Part shown: positions 1-9,443 of the stretch, one piece after another
How the letters are laid out: each line of letters begins with the position of its first letter
How positions within the stretch are numbered: the first letter of the stretch is position 1
NCBI GenBank assembly: GCA_003216175.1
Contig: QCJG01000011.1
Location: 1 to 37,364, forward strand
DNA length: 37,364 bases
Direction of reading: 5' to 3'
Source: Prochlorococcus sp. AG-409-A10
Lineage (GTDB): Bacteria; Cyanobacteriota; Cyanobacteriia; PCC-6307; Cyanobiaceae
Notes under the pieces: generated by a model
What the model was told of the DNA's origin: nothing
The model's input: the letters and a program-made list of their open reading frames with translations, nothing else
Databases searched by the model: none
Program-made: the position numbers and the translations under genes

Positions 1-9
1 GGTTTATTT

Positions 10-1111
10 ATGGGAAGTAGTTTCGGAAAACTTTTTAATATCAGCACCTTTGGCGAATCTCATGGTGGCGGTGTTGGTGTAATTATTGATGGATGTCCAC
101 CGAGGTTGGAGCTTGATATCAATCAAATACAAAATGATCTCAATCGAAGGAGGCCAGGGCAAAGCAAAATAACTACTCCAAGAAACGAAAGTGATGAAGT
201 TGAAATTCTTAGTGGTCTTTTAGGGAACAAAACCTTAGGCACACCAATTTCCATGGTTGTAAGAAATAAAGATCATCGGCCTAAAGATTATTTTGAAATT
301 AAAAAAAACTTTTAGACCATCTCACGCTGATGCTACCTATCAGAAAAAATATGGTATCCAGGCTTCAAGTGGCGGAGGGCGAGCATCAGCAAGAGAGACA
401 ATAGGTAGAGTTGCAGCCGGTTCAGTTGCAAAGCAACTCCTCACTAAATCTTCTAATACCGAAATACTCGCCTGGGTAAAGAGAATTCACGATATTGAGG
501 CTGAGATACAACCCAGTGAAGTGACTTTTGAGGAGATTGAGAAGAATATTGTTCGATGTCCAAATCAATCAGCTGCAGATTTAATGATTAAGAGAGTGGA
601 GGATTGTGGTAAAGAAGGAGACTCCTGTGGCGGAGTAATAGAATGTGTTGTTCGAAATCCTCCAGTAGGTCTTGGCATGCCTGTCTTTGATAAGTTAGAG
701 GCTGATTTAGCAAAGGCATTAATGTCTCTGCCTGCTACTAAAGGTTTTGAGGTGGGGTCTGGTTTCGGAGGTACTTATTTGAAAGGCAGCGAACATAATG
801 ATCCTTTTTTGCCATCGGATTCTGATCAATTGAAAACTGCTACTAATAATTCAGGGGGAATTCAAGGGGGTATTAGTAATGGTGAGGATATAGTTTTGAG
901 AGTTGGCTTTAAACCAACAGCCACTATTAGAAAAAGTCAAAAGACAATTGATGAGGATGGTAATGCAACAACTCTCAAGGCAACAGGAAGACATGATCCT
1001 TGTGTTTTACCAAGGGCAGTTCCAATGGTTGAAGCAATGGTTGCGCTAGTTTTGGCTGATCATTTACTTAGGCAAAAAGGCCAATGTACTGACTATTGTT
1101 CAGATAATTAA
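10..1111 (+). CDS. aroC: Chorismate synthase, interrupted by a +1 frameshift
   Basis: Chorismate synthase converts 5-enolpyruvylshikimate-3-phosphate to chorismate, the last step of the shikimate pathway, using reduced FMN. The N-terminal part starts at ATG 10 and carries the family signature [18 protein letters not shown]; it runs to a TAG at 313-315. The rest ([14 protein letters not shown], then [12 protein letters not shown], then [17 protein letters not shown]) lies in the next frame and ends at 1111. The break is at eight A residues (301-308). With seven, the junction reads [12 protein letters not shown], the normal family sequence, giving about 366 residues, full length for the family. 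All other conserved motifs are intact and there is no second lesion, so I infer either a sequencing error or a frame rescued by slippage rather than a decaying gene. It converges on eda. Confidence 0.93.
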
Positions 1112-1170
1112 TTATTTACTATACAAAGCAGCTTAGAAAGGAAAAACCCATTGGCTTGTCGAATTGCTTC

Positions 1171-1806
1171 TCAATAATCTTTAAGCCATATCTCTAGATC
1201 TTTATCAGGTATTTGATTTTGTAATTCTCTCCCAATTATCAAAGAATCATATCCACTTCTTAGTAATTTTTTTAAATCTTTGCTTTTAATTCCACCTGCA
1301 CCAATAAAAAAAATATCCTTTGTTTTTAAGTCTTGCAATTCGTTTAAAAATTTAATTCCTAATTTTGATACAGGAAAGATTTTTATTATTTTATATCCTA
1401 AATTGAGTGCTTCTTTGAAATTTTCAATACTCGATATTCCTGGAATGACTAATTGATTGTATTTTATGGCTTTAATATGAATTTCTTTATTAAAGTATGG
1501 ACTCATAGAATAATTTAGATCTAATGAGATAATTGAGTCTAAAGATTGTTTTGATGCAATTGATGCAACACCAATATTGATGAACTTGAAAATGTTTTTT
1601 ATTTCGGAAATCAAATCAACCCATTCTGGGTGAGGATGCCATCCTATTTCTATGTTTTTTATTCCAAAGTTAGAGAGTTTTTTAATTTTTATAAGTAAAT
1701 TGTCCTTGTTATCGGAGGTATTGAAGAATTTATTTTCAAGTCTAATTACCACAATAAGTGGCTGTAATTTAAGAGATCTTATTAAATTATTTTGCTTAAC
1801 TTCCAA
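1171..1806 (-). CDS. eda: KDPG/KHG aldolase family protein
   Basis: Class I aldolase of the KDPG/KHG family, which cleaves 2-keto-3-deoxy-6-phosphogluconate to pyruvate and glyceraldehyde-3-phosphate in the Entner-Doudoroff route. The 211-residue product is of usual size. The Schiff-base lysine is K142 in IIKIFPVSKLG, the general-base glutamate is E53 in IEIG, and a phosphate-binding GAGGI loop is near the C terminus. After E53 the usual T-L-R of the bacterial enzyme is replaced by G-W-H, so the substrate-carboxylate arginine seems absent; specificity may differ. The gene starts with ATG 16 bp after ftsH on the same strand, so they are probably co-transcribed. Family assignment is secure; the physiological substrate is inferred. 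Confidence 0.85.
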   Translation of the reverse strand: MEVKQNNLIRSLKLQPLIVVIRLENKFFNTSDNKDNLLIKIKKLSNFGIKNIEIGWHPHPEWVDLISEIKNIFKFINIGVASIASKQSLDSIISLDLNYSMSPYFNKEIHIKAIKYNQLVIPGISSIENFKEALNLGYKIIKIFPVSKLGIKFLNELQDLKTKDIFFIGAGGIKSKDLKKLLRSGYDSLIIGRELQNQIPDKDLEIWLKDY

Positions 1807-1822
1807 AAATTATATTTTTTTA

Positions 1823-3670
1823 CTAAGCGTATTCAGCAACTTTTACTTCATGACGAATTAATAAATCTTGAAATTCTAGAGAATCAACTGTCTCGGTTTC
1901 CATAAGCATTGCGGTTAACTCTTCGAGTACTTGACGGTTTTCAGTTAAAGCTTTTTTAGCTCTTTCATATGCAATTTCAACAAGGATTGAGACTTCTGAA
2001 TCAATGGTCGCAGCTGTATCTTCAGAAAAATCTCTTTCTGCGGATATGTCTCTACCAAGGAACATTCCACCTTGTGATCGTCCTAGAGCTACAGGTCCTA
2101 ATTTGTCGCTCATGCCAAATTTAGTAATCATCTGCCTAGCAACTGAAGCTACTTGCTTTAGATCATTTGATGCTCCAGTAGTTACTTCATCTTCTCCATA
2201 AATTATTTCCTCAGCAACTCTTCCTCCAAGAGCAACAGCCATTTGATTCTGTAGGTAAGACCTTGAATAAAGACCAGATTCCATTCTTTCTTCACTCGGC
2301 GTGAAAAAAGTTAAGCCTCCAGCCTGTCCTCTTGGAATGATTGATATCTTTTGTACAGGGTCATAGTCTGGCATTACTGCACCGACTACAGCATGACCAG
2401 CTTCGTGGTAAGCAACTAGCCTTTTACGCTTTTCACTGATAACTGTGTCTTTCTTCTCAGGACCTACCATAATTCTTTCAATTGCAGCACCTATTTCGTC
2501 ATTACTGACCTGTGTTAATTCTCTTCTGGCAGCTAATATCGCAGCTTCATTCAATAGATTTGCTAAATCTGCACCAGTAAAACCGGGAGTCCTTCTGGCT
2601 ACTTGATCAAGGTCAACTCCCTTTGAAAGAGTTTTACTTCTTGCATGAACTTTCAGTATTTGCAATCTCCCTGAATAATCAGGTCTATCTACGGTGACTT
2701 GCCTGTCAAATCTTCCTGGTCGCATTAGTGCTGAGTCGAGAACGTCAGGTCGGTTAGTTGCGGCGACAATAATTATTCCTGAATTTCCTTCAAACCCATC
2801 CATTTCTGTTAAGAGCTGGTTAAGTGTTTGTTCTCTTTCATCATTACCTCCTCCAAGGCCTGCTCCACGCTGACGCCCTACAGCATCTATTTCATCAATA
2901 AAAACTATGCAGGGAGCATTCTTTTTAGCTTGTTCAAAAAGATCTCTAACTCTACTAGCACCAACTCCAACAAACATTTCGACAAACTCAGAGCCAGATA
3001 TAGAAAAGAAGGGAACAGAAGCTTCACCTGCTACGGCCTTTGCAAGTAAAGTTTTACCTGTACCCGGAGGGCCAACTAGTAAAACACCTTTAGGGATTTT
3101 CGCTCCGACAGCTGTAAAACGGTCAGGATTTTTCAGGAAATCAACTACTTCAGTAAGCTCAAGCTTTGCACCCTCAATACCTGCAACGTCTCCAAAAGTA
3201 ATCTTCGTTTCTGGCTCCATTTGAAGTCTTGCTTTACTTTTTCCAAAACTCATTGCTGGATTTCCACCACCACCTGAGCCAGCTCTTCTGAATAGAAAAA
3301 ATAGACCTCCTAGTAAAAGTATTGGAAAAATTAGACTACTAGCAGCTTGTTGAAGTGGATTTGCTTGAGTAGTTGGTTGTACAGCAATATCAACATCATT
3401 CTCAGTTAATAGTTGAAGTAATTCTTGATCAGGAGCCAAATTAACAAATGCTCTGTTCCCATCACTTTCAACAATTTGAGCTGTACCTTTGTCTGGAGAT
3501 ATAAGTACTCTGCTGACCTGTCTCTCTTGAACAGCTTCTATGAAGTCGCTATATCTAAGTGTCCTAGATGCTTTTGAGGGAGTTGGCTTATCGAAAAAAG
3601 CACTTCCAACAAAAATCACAACCACGACAATCAGTACATAAAGACCAATGTTTCTCCAACGTTTGTTCAA
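1823..3670 (-). CDS. ftsH: ATP-dependent zinc metalloprotease FtsH (FtsH3-like)
   Basis: Membrane-anchored AAA+ protease that degrades damaged or unassembled membrane proteins; in cyanobacteria FtsH complexes clear photodamaged D1 during photosystem II repair. The 615 residues show membrane segments at about 8-26 and 111-128, Walker A GPPGTGKT at 200-207, Walker B IVFIDEID at 255-262, the second region of homology at about 304-323, the zinc-binding HEAGH at 422-426 and the third ligand D503 in TTGASND. The N terminus ([13 protein letters not shown]) and length resemble, from memory, the Synechocystis FtsH3 type (slr1604), which partners with other FtsH subunits; the paralogue call is less certain than the family. 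It lies between sat and eda on the same strand, 43 bp after sat. Confidence 0.96.
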   Translation of the reverse strand: MNKRWRNIGLYVLIVVVVIFVGSAFFDKPTPSKASRTLRYSDFIEAVQERQVSRVLISPDKGTAQIVESDGNRAFVNLAPDQELLQLLTENDVDIAVQPTTQANPLQQAASSLIFPILLLGGLFFLFRRAGSGGGGNPAMSFGKSKARLQMEPETKITFGDVAGIEGAKLELTEVVDFLKNPDRFTAVGAKIPKGVLLVGPPGTGKTLLAKAVAGEASVPFFSISGSEFVEMFVGVGASRVRDLFEQAKKNAPCIVFIDEIDAVGRQRGAGLGGGNDEREQTLNQLLTEMDGFEGNSGIIIVAATNRPDVLDSALMRPGRFDRQVTVDRPDYSGRLQILKVHARSKTLSKGVDLDQVARRTPGFTGADLANLLNEAAILAARRELTQVSNDEIGAAIERIMVGPEKKDTVISEKRKRLVAYHEAGHAVVGAVMPDYDPVQKISIIPRGQAGGLTFFTPSEERMESGLYSRSYLQNQMAVALGGRVAEEIIYGEDEVTTGASNDLKQVASVARQMITKFGMSDKLGPVALGRSQGGMFLGRDISAERDFSEDTAATIDSEVSILVEIAYERAKKALTENRQVLEELTAMLMETETVDSLEFQDLLIRHEVKVAEYA

Positions 3671-3713
3671 TGTTCTTCTATATCTTTTAAGAGTTTAATA
3701 GGATTAGGTCCAA

Positions 3714-4886
3714 CTATGCGGCTCTTAGTACATCAACGACGCTTTTAAATGCAAACCATTCAGGAATTTCTTCTCCACTTCTGAGCATTTTTCTGAATTG
3801 AGTTCCGCTTAATTTTTTTATATGTAATCCTTTTTCTTTAGCATAATCAGCAGTTACATAACCTTCCTCCTCTGTATATACAAGATTTAAAGATGGAACT
3901 GTTTGCATACCTAATTCTTCGCAGCACTGGTTTGCAAAATCCTGAGCATCATATGGACCATAAAAATCTTCTCCGCTGAGAGAGGATTTACAGCCGGCCA
4001 TATCTCTTCCGATAATAAAATGCGTGCATCCATAATTCCTCCTTATAATCATGTGTTGAAGGGCCTCTCTTGGCCCAGCCATATGCATCGAATAAGGAAG
4101 ATATGACCACCTAATTTTTGGATTATTTACTTCAGAGGAAAGTTTTTCATAGGTTTGAAATCTTACTGATCCAGGGATGTCATCTTCTTGAGTTGGTCCA
4201 CAAGTTGGGTGAACAAGAACAACACCATTTTGGCTGACATTATTTGCTTCTAAGGCTCTTGTGAACAACTCATAATGGGCTCTATGAATTGGATTCCTGC
4301 ACTGGAATGCAACTACATCTTCTCCAGAAGGAAGGTTCTCTCTTACTTGAGCAGGAGTTTGGCAAGTAAAAACTCTTTTAGGTAATTCGAGACCTTTTAT
4401 TGGGCCACTCAAATAATATTTGTTTCTCTCCATAGAGATCATTCTTACGGCAGGATGTTCCAAAGAAGTTGTTCCATAGCAAAATTTGGCTTCAATCACC
4501 TTGTCAGGTGTCCATTTCTCTTGCACTTCTAAAATTGCTAGGTCTTGACCTTTGTAATTGAGTAAAACTGAATCCCCTGGATTTATATCTTCTGTATCTG
4601 TATCCATCACAATAGGTAAGCCAAAAAGCAAACCTGATTCGATTCGATTTTGTTTAACAACTGAGTTGTAATTTTTTTCACTCATGAACCCATTCAAAGG
4701 AGAAAAAGCACCTATTAAAAGAAGTTCAATATCACAAGCATTTCTATCTGAACAATTTAATGTTTTAAAAGAATTTTGTTTTAACTCTTTTGCTTCTCGA
4801 TCAGATGCCATAAGGTTTATAAGCTCTCCACCATAGGGTTTGATCAAACCTTCGAGATTTTTATTAGAATTTTGCTTGCTGGTCAT
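3714..4886 (-). CDS. sat: Sulfate adenylyltransferase (ATP sulfurylase)
   Basis: Activates sulfate with ATP to adenosine-5'-phosphosulfate and pyrophosphate, the first step of assimilatory sulfate reduction. The monofunctional ATP-sulfurylase pattern is visible: QCRNPIHRAHYE (the Q-x-R-N-P-x-H-x-x-H nucleotide motif), GRDMAGCKSS, and a conserved C-terminal end IPEWFAFKSVVDVLR. There is no APS-kinase domain. I chose ATG 4886 (390 residues), preceded by a purine-rich AAGGGA. The frame stays open to a TTG at 4964, but that codon falls inside the psbO terminator, and the extra 26 residues look unlike the family. Methionine 12 of that extension (4931) is the other possible start. ftsH follows 43 bp downstream. 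Confidence 0.94.
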   Translation of the reverse strand: MTSKQNSNKNLEGLIKPYGGELINLMASDREAKELKQNSFKTLNCSDRNACDIELLLIGAFSPLNGFMSEKNYNSVVKQNRIESGLLFGLPIVMDTDTEDINPGDSVLLNYKGQDLAILEVQEKWTPDKVIEAKFCYGTTSLEHPAVRMISMERNKYYLSGPIKGLELPKRVFTCQTPAQVRENLPSGEDVVAFQCRNPIHRAHYELFTRALEANNVSQNGVVLVHPTCGPTQEDDIPGSVRFQTYEKLSSEVNNPKIRWSYLPYSMHMAGPREALQHMIIRRNYGCTHFIIGRDMAGCKSSLSGEDFYGPYDAQDFANQCCEELGMQTVPSLNLVYTEEEGYVTADYAKEKGLHIKKLSGTQFRKMLRSGEEIPEWFAFKSVVDVLRAA

Positions 4887-4962
4887 TTTCCCTTGAAGTA
4901 ACCGGCAAATTCTCCCAGATAATGGGCCCATATTTGAGAAATTGTTTTTATTAAATTCAGCC

Positions 4963-4991
4963 AAAAAAAAAGAGGGTTTTAACCCCCTTTT
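4963..4991 (-). terminator. Rho-independent terminator of psbO
   Basis: Read on the minus strand, a 9-bp stem (AAAAGGGGG pairing with CCCTCTTTT, one G-U wobble; plus-strand positions 4968-4976 and 4983-4991) with a 6-nt loop runs into an uninterrupted T tract (plus-strand A run 4963-4971). It lies 22 bp past the psbO stop codon and ahead of the chosen sat start. It should therefore end most psbO transcripts and separate the very abundant psbO message from sat. Confidence 0.85.
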
Positions 4992-5013
4992 ATTTGATTA
5001 AGATGACTTTCTT

Positions 5014-5817
5014 TTAGGCTTTGCGACCATAGAAGATACCTTTGATTTTGATATCAACAGGATCTTTTGATCCAAGGTCATTATCTGAAGGTTGGATAGC
5101 AATAAATTGTCCCCCAAATTCTTCAGTGTCTGCATCAACACTATCGACAGTAAGTGTTATTTCACCTTTACCGCCAAGATCATCTTTAACATTTTCTCTT
5201 GCAAGATCTTCATCATCGCCGCCACGAGCAATGAGAGCCTGAGCATATTCAACACCAGTTGATTTGGCGCGACTCTTTGGATCGAGAAAGTCTGCAGATC
5301 TATAGCTAGGAGTGGTTGTTGGACCTGAAAACTCAGCTCCTGGTTCAATTGATTTTCCTTTTTTGGATTCTGCAACCATCTCTTTAACAGAGAAAGCAAA
5401 AGGAAATTCTTCTCCGTTTGGAGCTAGAACAGTAATTAGAGAGAAGTCAATACCACCTTTTTCAGTGAATTTCCCTCCGGAAAGATCTCCATAAACTTCA
5501 TCAAGGCTTGTATTGAAGCGAGGACTGATAATTTTTGCTATTGCAAAATCAGATTTATTTCGCTTTGTACCTGGAAGCTTTACTGAAACTTCTGTTGGCT
5601 GAAGGCATAAGCTTTTAAATTGACCATCAGCATTAATAGAACCCGATGAACCCGCTGGTAAAACAGTGCAAGCATCAGCTTGGCCAGTATTAACAACATT
5701 GCCAAAACGAGCATTGCCTTGCTCGCGCCCTTTTAAAGCTGCAGATGCGCTTGATGGGAGAGTTGTAAAGGTGAGACAAAAAGCCAGCATCAAAGCCAGC
5801 AGAGGACGAAATCGCAT
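5014..5817 (-). CDS. psbO: Photosystem II manganese-stabilizing protein PsbO
   Basis: Extrinsic 33-kDa subunit of the oxygen-evolving complex on the thylakoid lumen side, which stabilises the Mn4CaO5 cluster. The 267-residue precursor begins with a signal peptide: charged MRFRP, hydrophobic LLALMLAFCLTFTTL, then a cleavage motif ASA at 24-26. The mature part holds the two conserved cysteines (C50 and C71) that form the PsbO disulfide, and family blocks such as GGKFTEKGGIDFSLITV, GPTTTPSYRSADFLDP and the C-terminal DIKIKGIFYGRKA. It is transcribed alone from a roughly 200-bp upstream region and ends at a strong terminator. No clear Shine-Dalgarno sequence precedes the ATG; a small GC-rich hairpin lies in the leader. 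Confidence 0.98.
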   Translation of the reverse strand: MRFRPLLALMLAFCLTFTTLPSSASAALKGREQGNARFGNVVNTGQADACTVLPAGSSGSINADGQFKSLCLQPTEVSVKLPGTKRNKSDFAIAKIISPRFNTSLDEVYGDLSGGKFTEKGGIDFSLITVLAPNGEEFPFAFSVKEMVAESKKGKSIEPGAEFSGPTTTPSYRSADFLDPKSRAKSTGVEYAQALIARGGDDEDLARENVKDDLGGKGEITLTVDSVDADTEEFGGQFIAIQPSDNDLGSKDPVDIKIKGIFYGRKA

Positions 5818-5834
5818 GAGAGGGCTAGATGACT

Positions 5835-5848
5835 GCGGTCGAAACCGC
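5835..5848 (-). promoter_or_regulatory. GC-rich hairpin with UUCG loop in the psbO leader
   Basis: On the minus strand the sequence GCGGTTTCGACCGC folds into a perfect 5-bp stem (GCGGT/ACCGC) closed over TTCG, ending 17 bases before the psbO ATG. It stands out because the surrounding DNA is AT-rich. A role in mRNA stability or translation of psbO is inference. It is not a terminator, since no T tract follows. Confidence 0.4.
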
Positions 5849-6043
5849 CCAATTAATTCACTTGGGATTTTACAGGTGTCAAATACTTCTTATCACAAGC
5901 ATTTGACAGCTCTATACAACCCGTAGCTTTTGCTTTGTAAGATTTACTGCTCCAATTTCCTTCAAATCCCTTTTCTAGCAGTCTTTTTTAGCGTTTAGAC
6001 GCTAATTTTTGAAAAAAAACAAATACGAGAAATATCTATAAAT

Positions 6044-7304
6044 TTACGATTTGTGATTTCGAATTTCATCTAAAAGTTGATGGGATATTGAAAGTTTTGT
6101 TGAGAAAGATAAGGTTTTGACCATTTTCTTTGGACCCAATAAAAAACCACTGTTGAAGTTTTTATCAAATCCTTGCCCAGCTCTGTCAATAGGATTTGCC
6201 ATAAGAAGGTCACAACCTTTTAAAACCCTTTTTTTCTTTCCCTTTTCAATGATTTCATTATCACTTCCTGTTTCAGCAGCAAAACCTAGGAAGATTTGAT
6301 TGTCTAATTTTTTTCTTGTTTGATCTTTGAGTAGGTCTGAGGTCATTTCTAAATCATCAAAAATGGACTTTAAAAAAAAATTCTTTAGCGATTTTTTGCC
6401 CACTTGGAATATTTCTTTTGAAATCTGATACTGCTGCAGCCATCACAATGACTTGAGCAAATGGTTGTAAAGCATCAATTCTTGCTCCCATTTCAGTGGA
6501 ACTCCTAACTGGATAAGTTTTAAGTCCCTCCAGAAGATTTTCATGAACGTTGATTGGACCATGCACTAAATCGACCTTTGCACCTCTTAACTTTGCAGCT
6601 TGAGCTATCAAAACTCCCATCCTTCCACTGCTTCGATTTGTTAATTGTCTTGCAGCATCAAGATCTTCGACGGTGGGACCAGCTGAGACGAGAAACCTTA
6701 TATCTTTTAGATCTTTGGTGAGAAATTTATTTTCTGCATTGAAAATAAATGCACTTTCAGATGCCAATTCAATAATATCTAAATTGACCATTTTCCCATC
6801 ACCAACTCTGTCACAAGCTAAAAGTCCTTCACTAGGTTCGAGGCTAATAACTTGGTCAATAGTCTTTACGTAATTCCAATTCTTTTTTACCAATTCATTT
6901 CCCCACATTGAGGTGTTCATTGCAGCAGCAAGCACTATTTGAGATTGAGTGGCTAATAGAATGCTCGCTAAAAGTCCATCAGCATTTCCACTAGTAAATT
7001 TAGATAAAGATGTTGCGCTCATCGGTGCAACAATAATTAGCTCTGCCCATTCAGCTAAAGCAATATGCAAAGGCTTGGTTTGAGAGTCATCCCACTGATC
7101 TTTATCTTGATAACATTTATTTCTACTTAAAGTAGATAAAGATAAGGGACTAACTAACTTAGAGGCGCTTTGAGTTATTACGCATTTGACTTCTACCCCA
7201 GCTTTAATTAGGCGGCTAACTAAAATAGGAGCTTTTACAGCTGCAATACTTCCTGTAACAGCAACTAATATTTTTTTCCCAGATAAAGAAGTCAGATTAT
7301 TCAT
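6044..7304 (-). CDS. coaBC: Bifunctional CoaBC (PPC synthetase/decarboxylase), frameshifted
   Basis: Makes 4'-phosphopantetheine in coenzyme A synthesis: the CoaB domain joins cysteine to 4'-phosphopantothenate and the CoaC flavoprotein domain decarboxylates the product. From ATG 7304 the CoaC domain has GKKILVAVTGSIAA, the active-site histidine H80 (KPLHIALAEWAE), APMSATSL and AAAMNTSMW. CoaB starts near RFLVSAGPTVEDLDAARQLTNRSSGRMG. This frame stops soon after SGQKIAKEFFFKVHF. The rest of CoaB (IFLGFAAETGSDNEI, DLLMANPIDRAGQGF) continues in another frame to 6044. The shift is in nine A on the plus strand (6372-6380). With eight, one 419-residue protein is restored, normal for the family. 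Both halves are well conserved, so true loss seems unlikely. Confidence 0.92.
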
Positions 7305-7521
7305 GATAATTTGATTTTATATCAAATAGACCTTTAAAAGATATTTTTCCCATTTTCAACAATATGCAAAATCGATTATAGGAAATCTAATTTTTTATAA
7401 TTTGGATTAGAAAAATTTATTTTTGCTTTATTAGATCTTTCTTTTATTATGTTTATGTTAGAAAGTTAATTAATGAAAAAGTTCTGAGCTAATTTTTAAT
7501 CTTTTCTTTTATTTCTACAAA

Positions 7522-7851
7522 ATGCAGAAAACATTTTTATATAAGTCATCTACAAAGATTGTTGATAGATTAGCAAATTGGGCGGGAAATCCTTGGAGAA
7601 GGTATTCATTGTTAGGAATAATTTTTTTGATAGGTTTTTTTGTAGGTAGTTCTTTAGGTATGATTAATGGTGTTCTGGCTTTGATGGATCCTGTTGGAGC
7701 ATTAATTGCATTAATATTTTTGGAGATACTAATTAAGGCTAGATTTGTTTTTCTAAAATCTAAAAAACCGATAATACTGGTAAGGGTTTTTGATATGTTT
7801 CGAATAGGATTAGCGTATGGACTTGTTTCAGAGGGTTTGAAATTATTATAA
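7522..7851 (+). CDS. Ycf20-like (DUF565) small membrane protein
   Basis: A 109-residue protein of the Ycf20/DUF565 type found in cyanobacteria and plastids. The conserved NPWRRYSLLGIIFLIGFFVGSS block (about 24-45) leads into a first membrane helix. A second hydrophobic stretch follows (about 54-73), and the C terminus RIGLAYGLVSEGLKLL matches the family ending. In algae and plants Ycf20 relatives affect non-photochemical quenching; whether this holds in cyanobacteria is unknown to me. It starts with ATG, stands alone on its strand and converges on pyrB, with only 3 bp between the stop codons. The 217-bp region upstream (7305-7521), shared divergently with coaBC, contains no other gene I can support. 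Confidence 0.75.
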   Translation: MQKTFLYKSSTKIVDRLANWAGNPWRRYSLLGIIFLIGFFVGSSLGMINGVLALMDPVGALIALIFLEILIKARFVFLKSKKPIILVRVFDMFRIGLAYGLVSEGLKLL

Positions 7852-7854
7852 AGA

Positions 7855-8877
7855 TTATTGATTATTTTTGTTTAACCCTAGTAAATACAACAAAGCCATT
7901 CTTGTTGGAATTCCATTTTCTACTTGTTTACCTATAAGGTTGATTGAATTATCTTCCACTAATTGACTGCTTATTTCTATTCCCCTATTAACTGGTCCAG
8001 GATGTAGAACAGGAACTTTCTTTTCACACCATTTTAAACTTTCATGTGTTATGCCATATTGTGCATAATAACTATCAAGATCTGTAAGCATATTTTGTTT
8101 CATTCTCTCTTTCTGTAATCGAAGTGTCATAACAGCATCACTATTTTTTAATGCATCTTTTAATGATCTTTTTACGAAAACAGAACCTCTACTATTGATG
8201 GGATCAAATTTTTGCCCTGGGGGAGGATTGAGAACAAAATCAATGAATTCATCTGGAAGTAGACTTGGAGGTCCACATAATGTGACATCAGCTCCGCATG
8301 CAGTTAAAGCCCAAAGGTTCGATCTGGCAACTCTAGAATGAAGAATATCTCCAACTATTGTGATCTTCTTATTTAAAAGACTATTAGTAGATGGCTCGTT
8401 TGGATTAAAGAAAGTAGCAAGTGTAAATAAATCCAAAAGGCCTTGACTTGGGTGACTGTGAAATCCATCACCGGCATTGAGAATTGATGTATTAATGTTG
8501 TTTATGTCTATGTAATTAGCTAACTCGGCGGGTACATTTGTTGACTCATGCCGAAGTACTAAAATATCAGCCCCCATTGAGATGTATGTGAGAATAGTGT
8601 CTAAAGGAGTCTCTCCTTTGCTTAGAGAACTTGCTGATACAGAAAAATTTTGAACATCAGCAGATAGTCTCTTTGCTGCAAGTTCAAAGCTAGTTCTTGT
8701 TCTTGTACTTGGCTCGAAAAATAAGTTGATGATTAATCTTCCTTGAAGCGCGGGAAGTTTTCTAGAGCTTGATGTATGGACATCTTTAAATCTTGTTGTT
8801 AGTTCTAAAACTGTGTTGTAATCCTCTAAAGAAAACGTAGACAGATCAAGAATGTGATTATGTTTCCAATTATTCAT
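7855..8877 (-). CDS. pyrB: Aspartate carbamoyltransferase catalytic subunit
   Basis: Catalyses carbamoyl phosphate plus L-aspartate to N-carbamoyl-aspartate, the committed step of pyrimidine synthesis. The 340 residues include the carbamoyl-phosphate loop [12 protein letters not shown] (about 54-65), the 80s-loop [28 protein letters not shown], a [12 protein letters not shown] block and the C-terminal [11 protein letters not shown]. No regulatory subunit gene (pyrI) is nearby, as usual in cyanobacteria. The ATG overlaps the stop of mpg by four bases (ATGA), so translation is probably coupled to that gene. Confidence 0.97.
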   Translation of the reverse strand: MNNWKHNHILDLSTFSLEDYNTVLELTTRFKDVHTSSSRKLPALQGRLIINLFFEPSTRTRTSFELAAKRLSADVQNFSVSASSLSKGETPLDTILTYISMGADILVLRHESTNVPAELANYIDINNINTSILNAGDGFHSHPSQGLLDLFTLATFFNPNEPSTNSLLNKKITIVGDILHSRVARSNLWALTACGADVTLCGPPSLLPDEFIDFVLNPPPGQKFDPINSRGSVFVKRSLKDALKNSDAVMTLRLQKERMKQNMLTDLDSYYAQYGITHESLKWCEKKVPVLHPGPVNRGIEISSQLVEDNSINLIGKQVENGIPTRMALLYLLGLNKNNQ

Positions 8878-9443
8878 AATCCCTCAAATGTGGATGGATA
8901 CCAACACTTGTTCTTTGGAGGAATTCGATCTCCTTTAACCCTTTTGCTAATACTTCTACTACTTTTTAGGTACCAACGCCACGGTATATCTTTAGCTTGA
9001 GATATGCCAATTCTTGTGGTCTGAACAATAGTTCCCAGTTCTTTAGGATTTTCTCCCTCTGCTACCCAAAAATCATTTGCAGGTGACAAAAGTAAGTTGT
9101 CAAAATTTCTATTTAATCCAAATCTTTTTGCCAATAACCCTGGCCCAGAAGCAATTCTTTCGTTTTCTCCTTTTATTGCTATCGATCGAAGAAGTACACC
9201 ATTTGCCCAATTTTTCTTCCCGGTAACAATATTTACGCAATTATTAATGCCGTATGAAAGATATATATAAAAGTTGCCAGGCTCACCAAATAGGGTTTCG
9301 TTCCTTTGAGTTCGCCCTGAAAAACCATGACATGAAGGTTCTTCTTGAGAATAAGCCTCTGTTTCCACAATTACACCACCAAGATAACTGTTTTTTGATA
9401 TGCGCTTAATTAAAAAACAGCCAATTAAGTTAGGTGCGACCAA
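8874..9443 (-). CDS. mpg: 3-methyladenine DNA glycosylase (AAG/MPG family)
   Basis: Base-excision repair enzyme that removes alkylated purines by flipping the base and cutting the N-glycosidic bond. Family marks are the catalytic glutamate in VIVETEAY, the loop [37 protein letters not shown], and the ASGPGLL block that lines the binding pocket. The start is uncertain: the given start is a TTG. The frame is open a further 28 codons upstream and encodes TKEFFSRPSH, which matches the family's N-terminal FFxRP motif, yet contains no ATG, GTG or TTG. An ATG at 9511 lies in a different frame. The true protein is probably longer than 189 residues. The gene overlaps pyrB by 4 bp. Confidence 0.88.
   Translation of the reverse strand: MVAPNLIGCFLIKRISKNSYLGGVIVETEAYSQEEPSCHGFSGRTQRNETLFGEPGNFYIYLSYGINNCVNIVTGKKNWANGVLLRSIAIKGENERIASGPGLLAKRFGLNRNFDNLLLSPANDFWVAEGENPKELGTIVQTTRIGISQAKDIPWRWYLKSSRSISKRVKGDRIPPKNKCWYPSTFEGL

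Noticed and set aside
302-309. A AAA AAC heptamer in aroC as a programmed -1 ribosomal frameshift site
   Set aside because: The heptamer is in the right phase, but -1 shifting leads to the wrong frame; the downstream part of aroC needs a +1 shift (one A skipped).
2907-3224. 105-codon open frame opposite ftsH
   Set aside because: It lies wholly inside the strongly conserved FtsH AAA domain on the other strand and shows no known domain; it is a shadow of ftsH codon use.
4887-4964. Extension of sat to a TTG at 4964
   Set aside because: The start would lie within the T tract of the psbO terminator, and the extra residues do not resemble the family; ATG 4886 gives the usual length.
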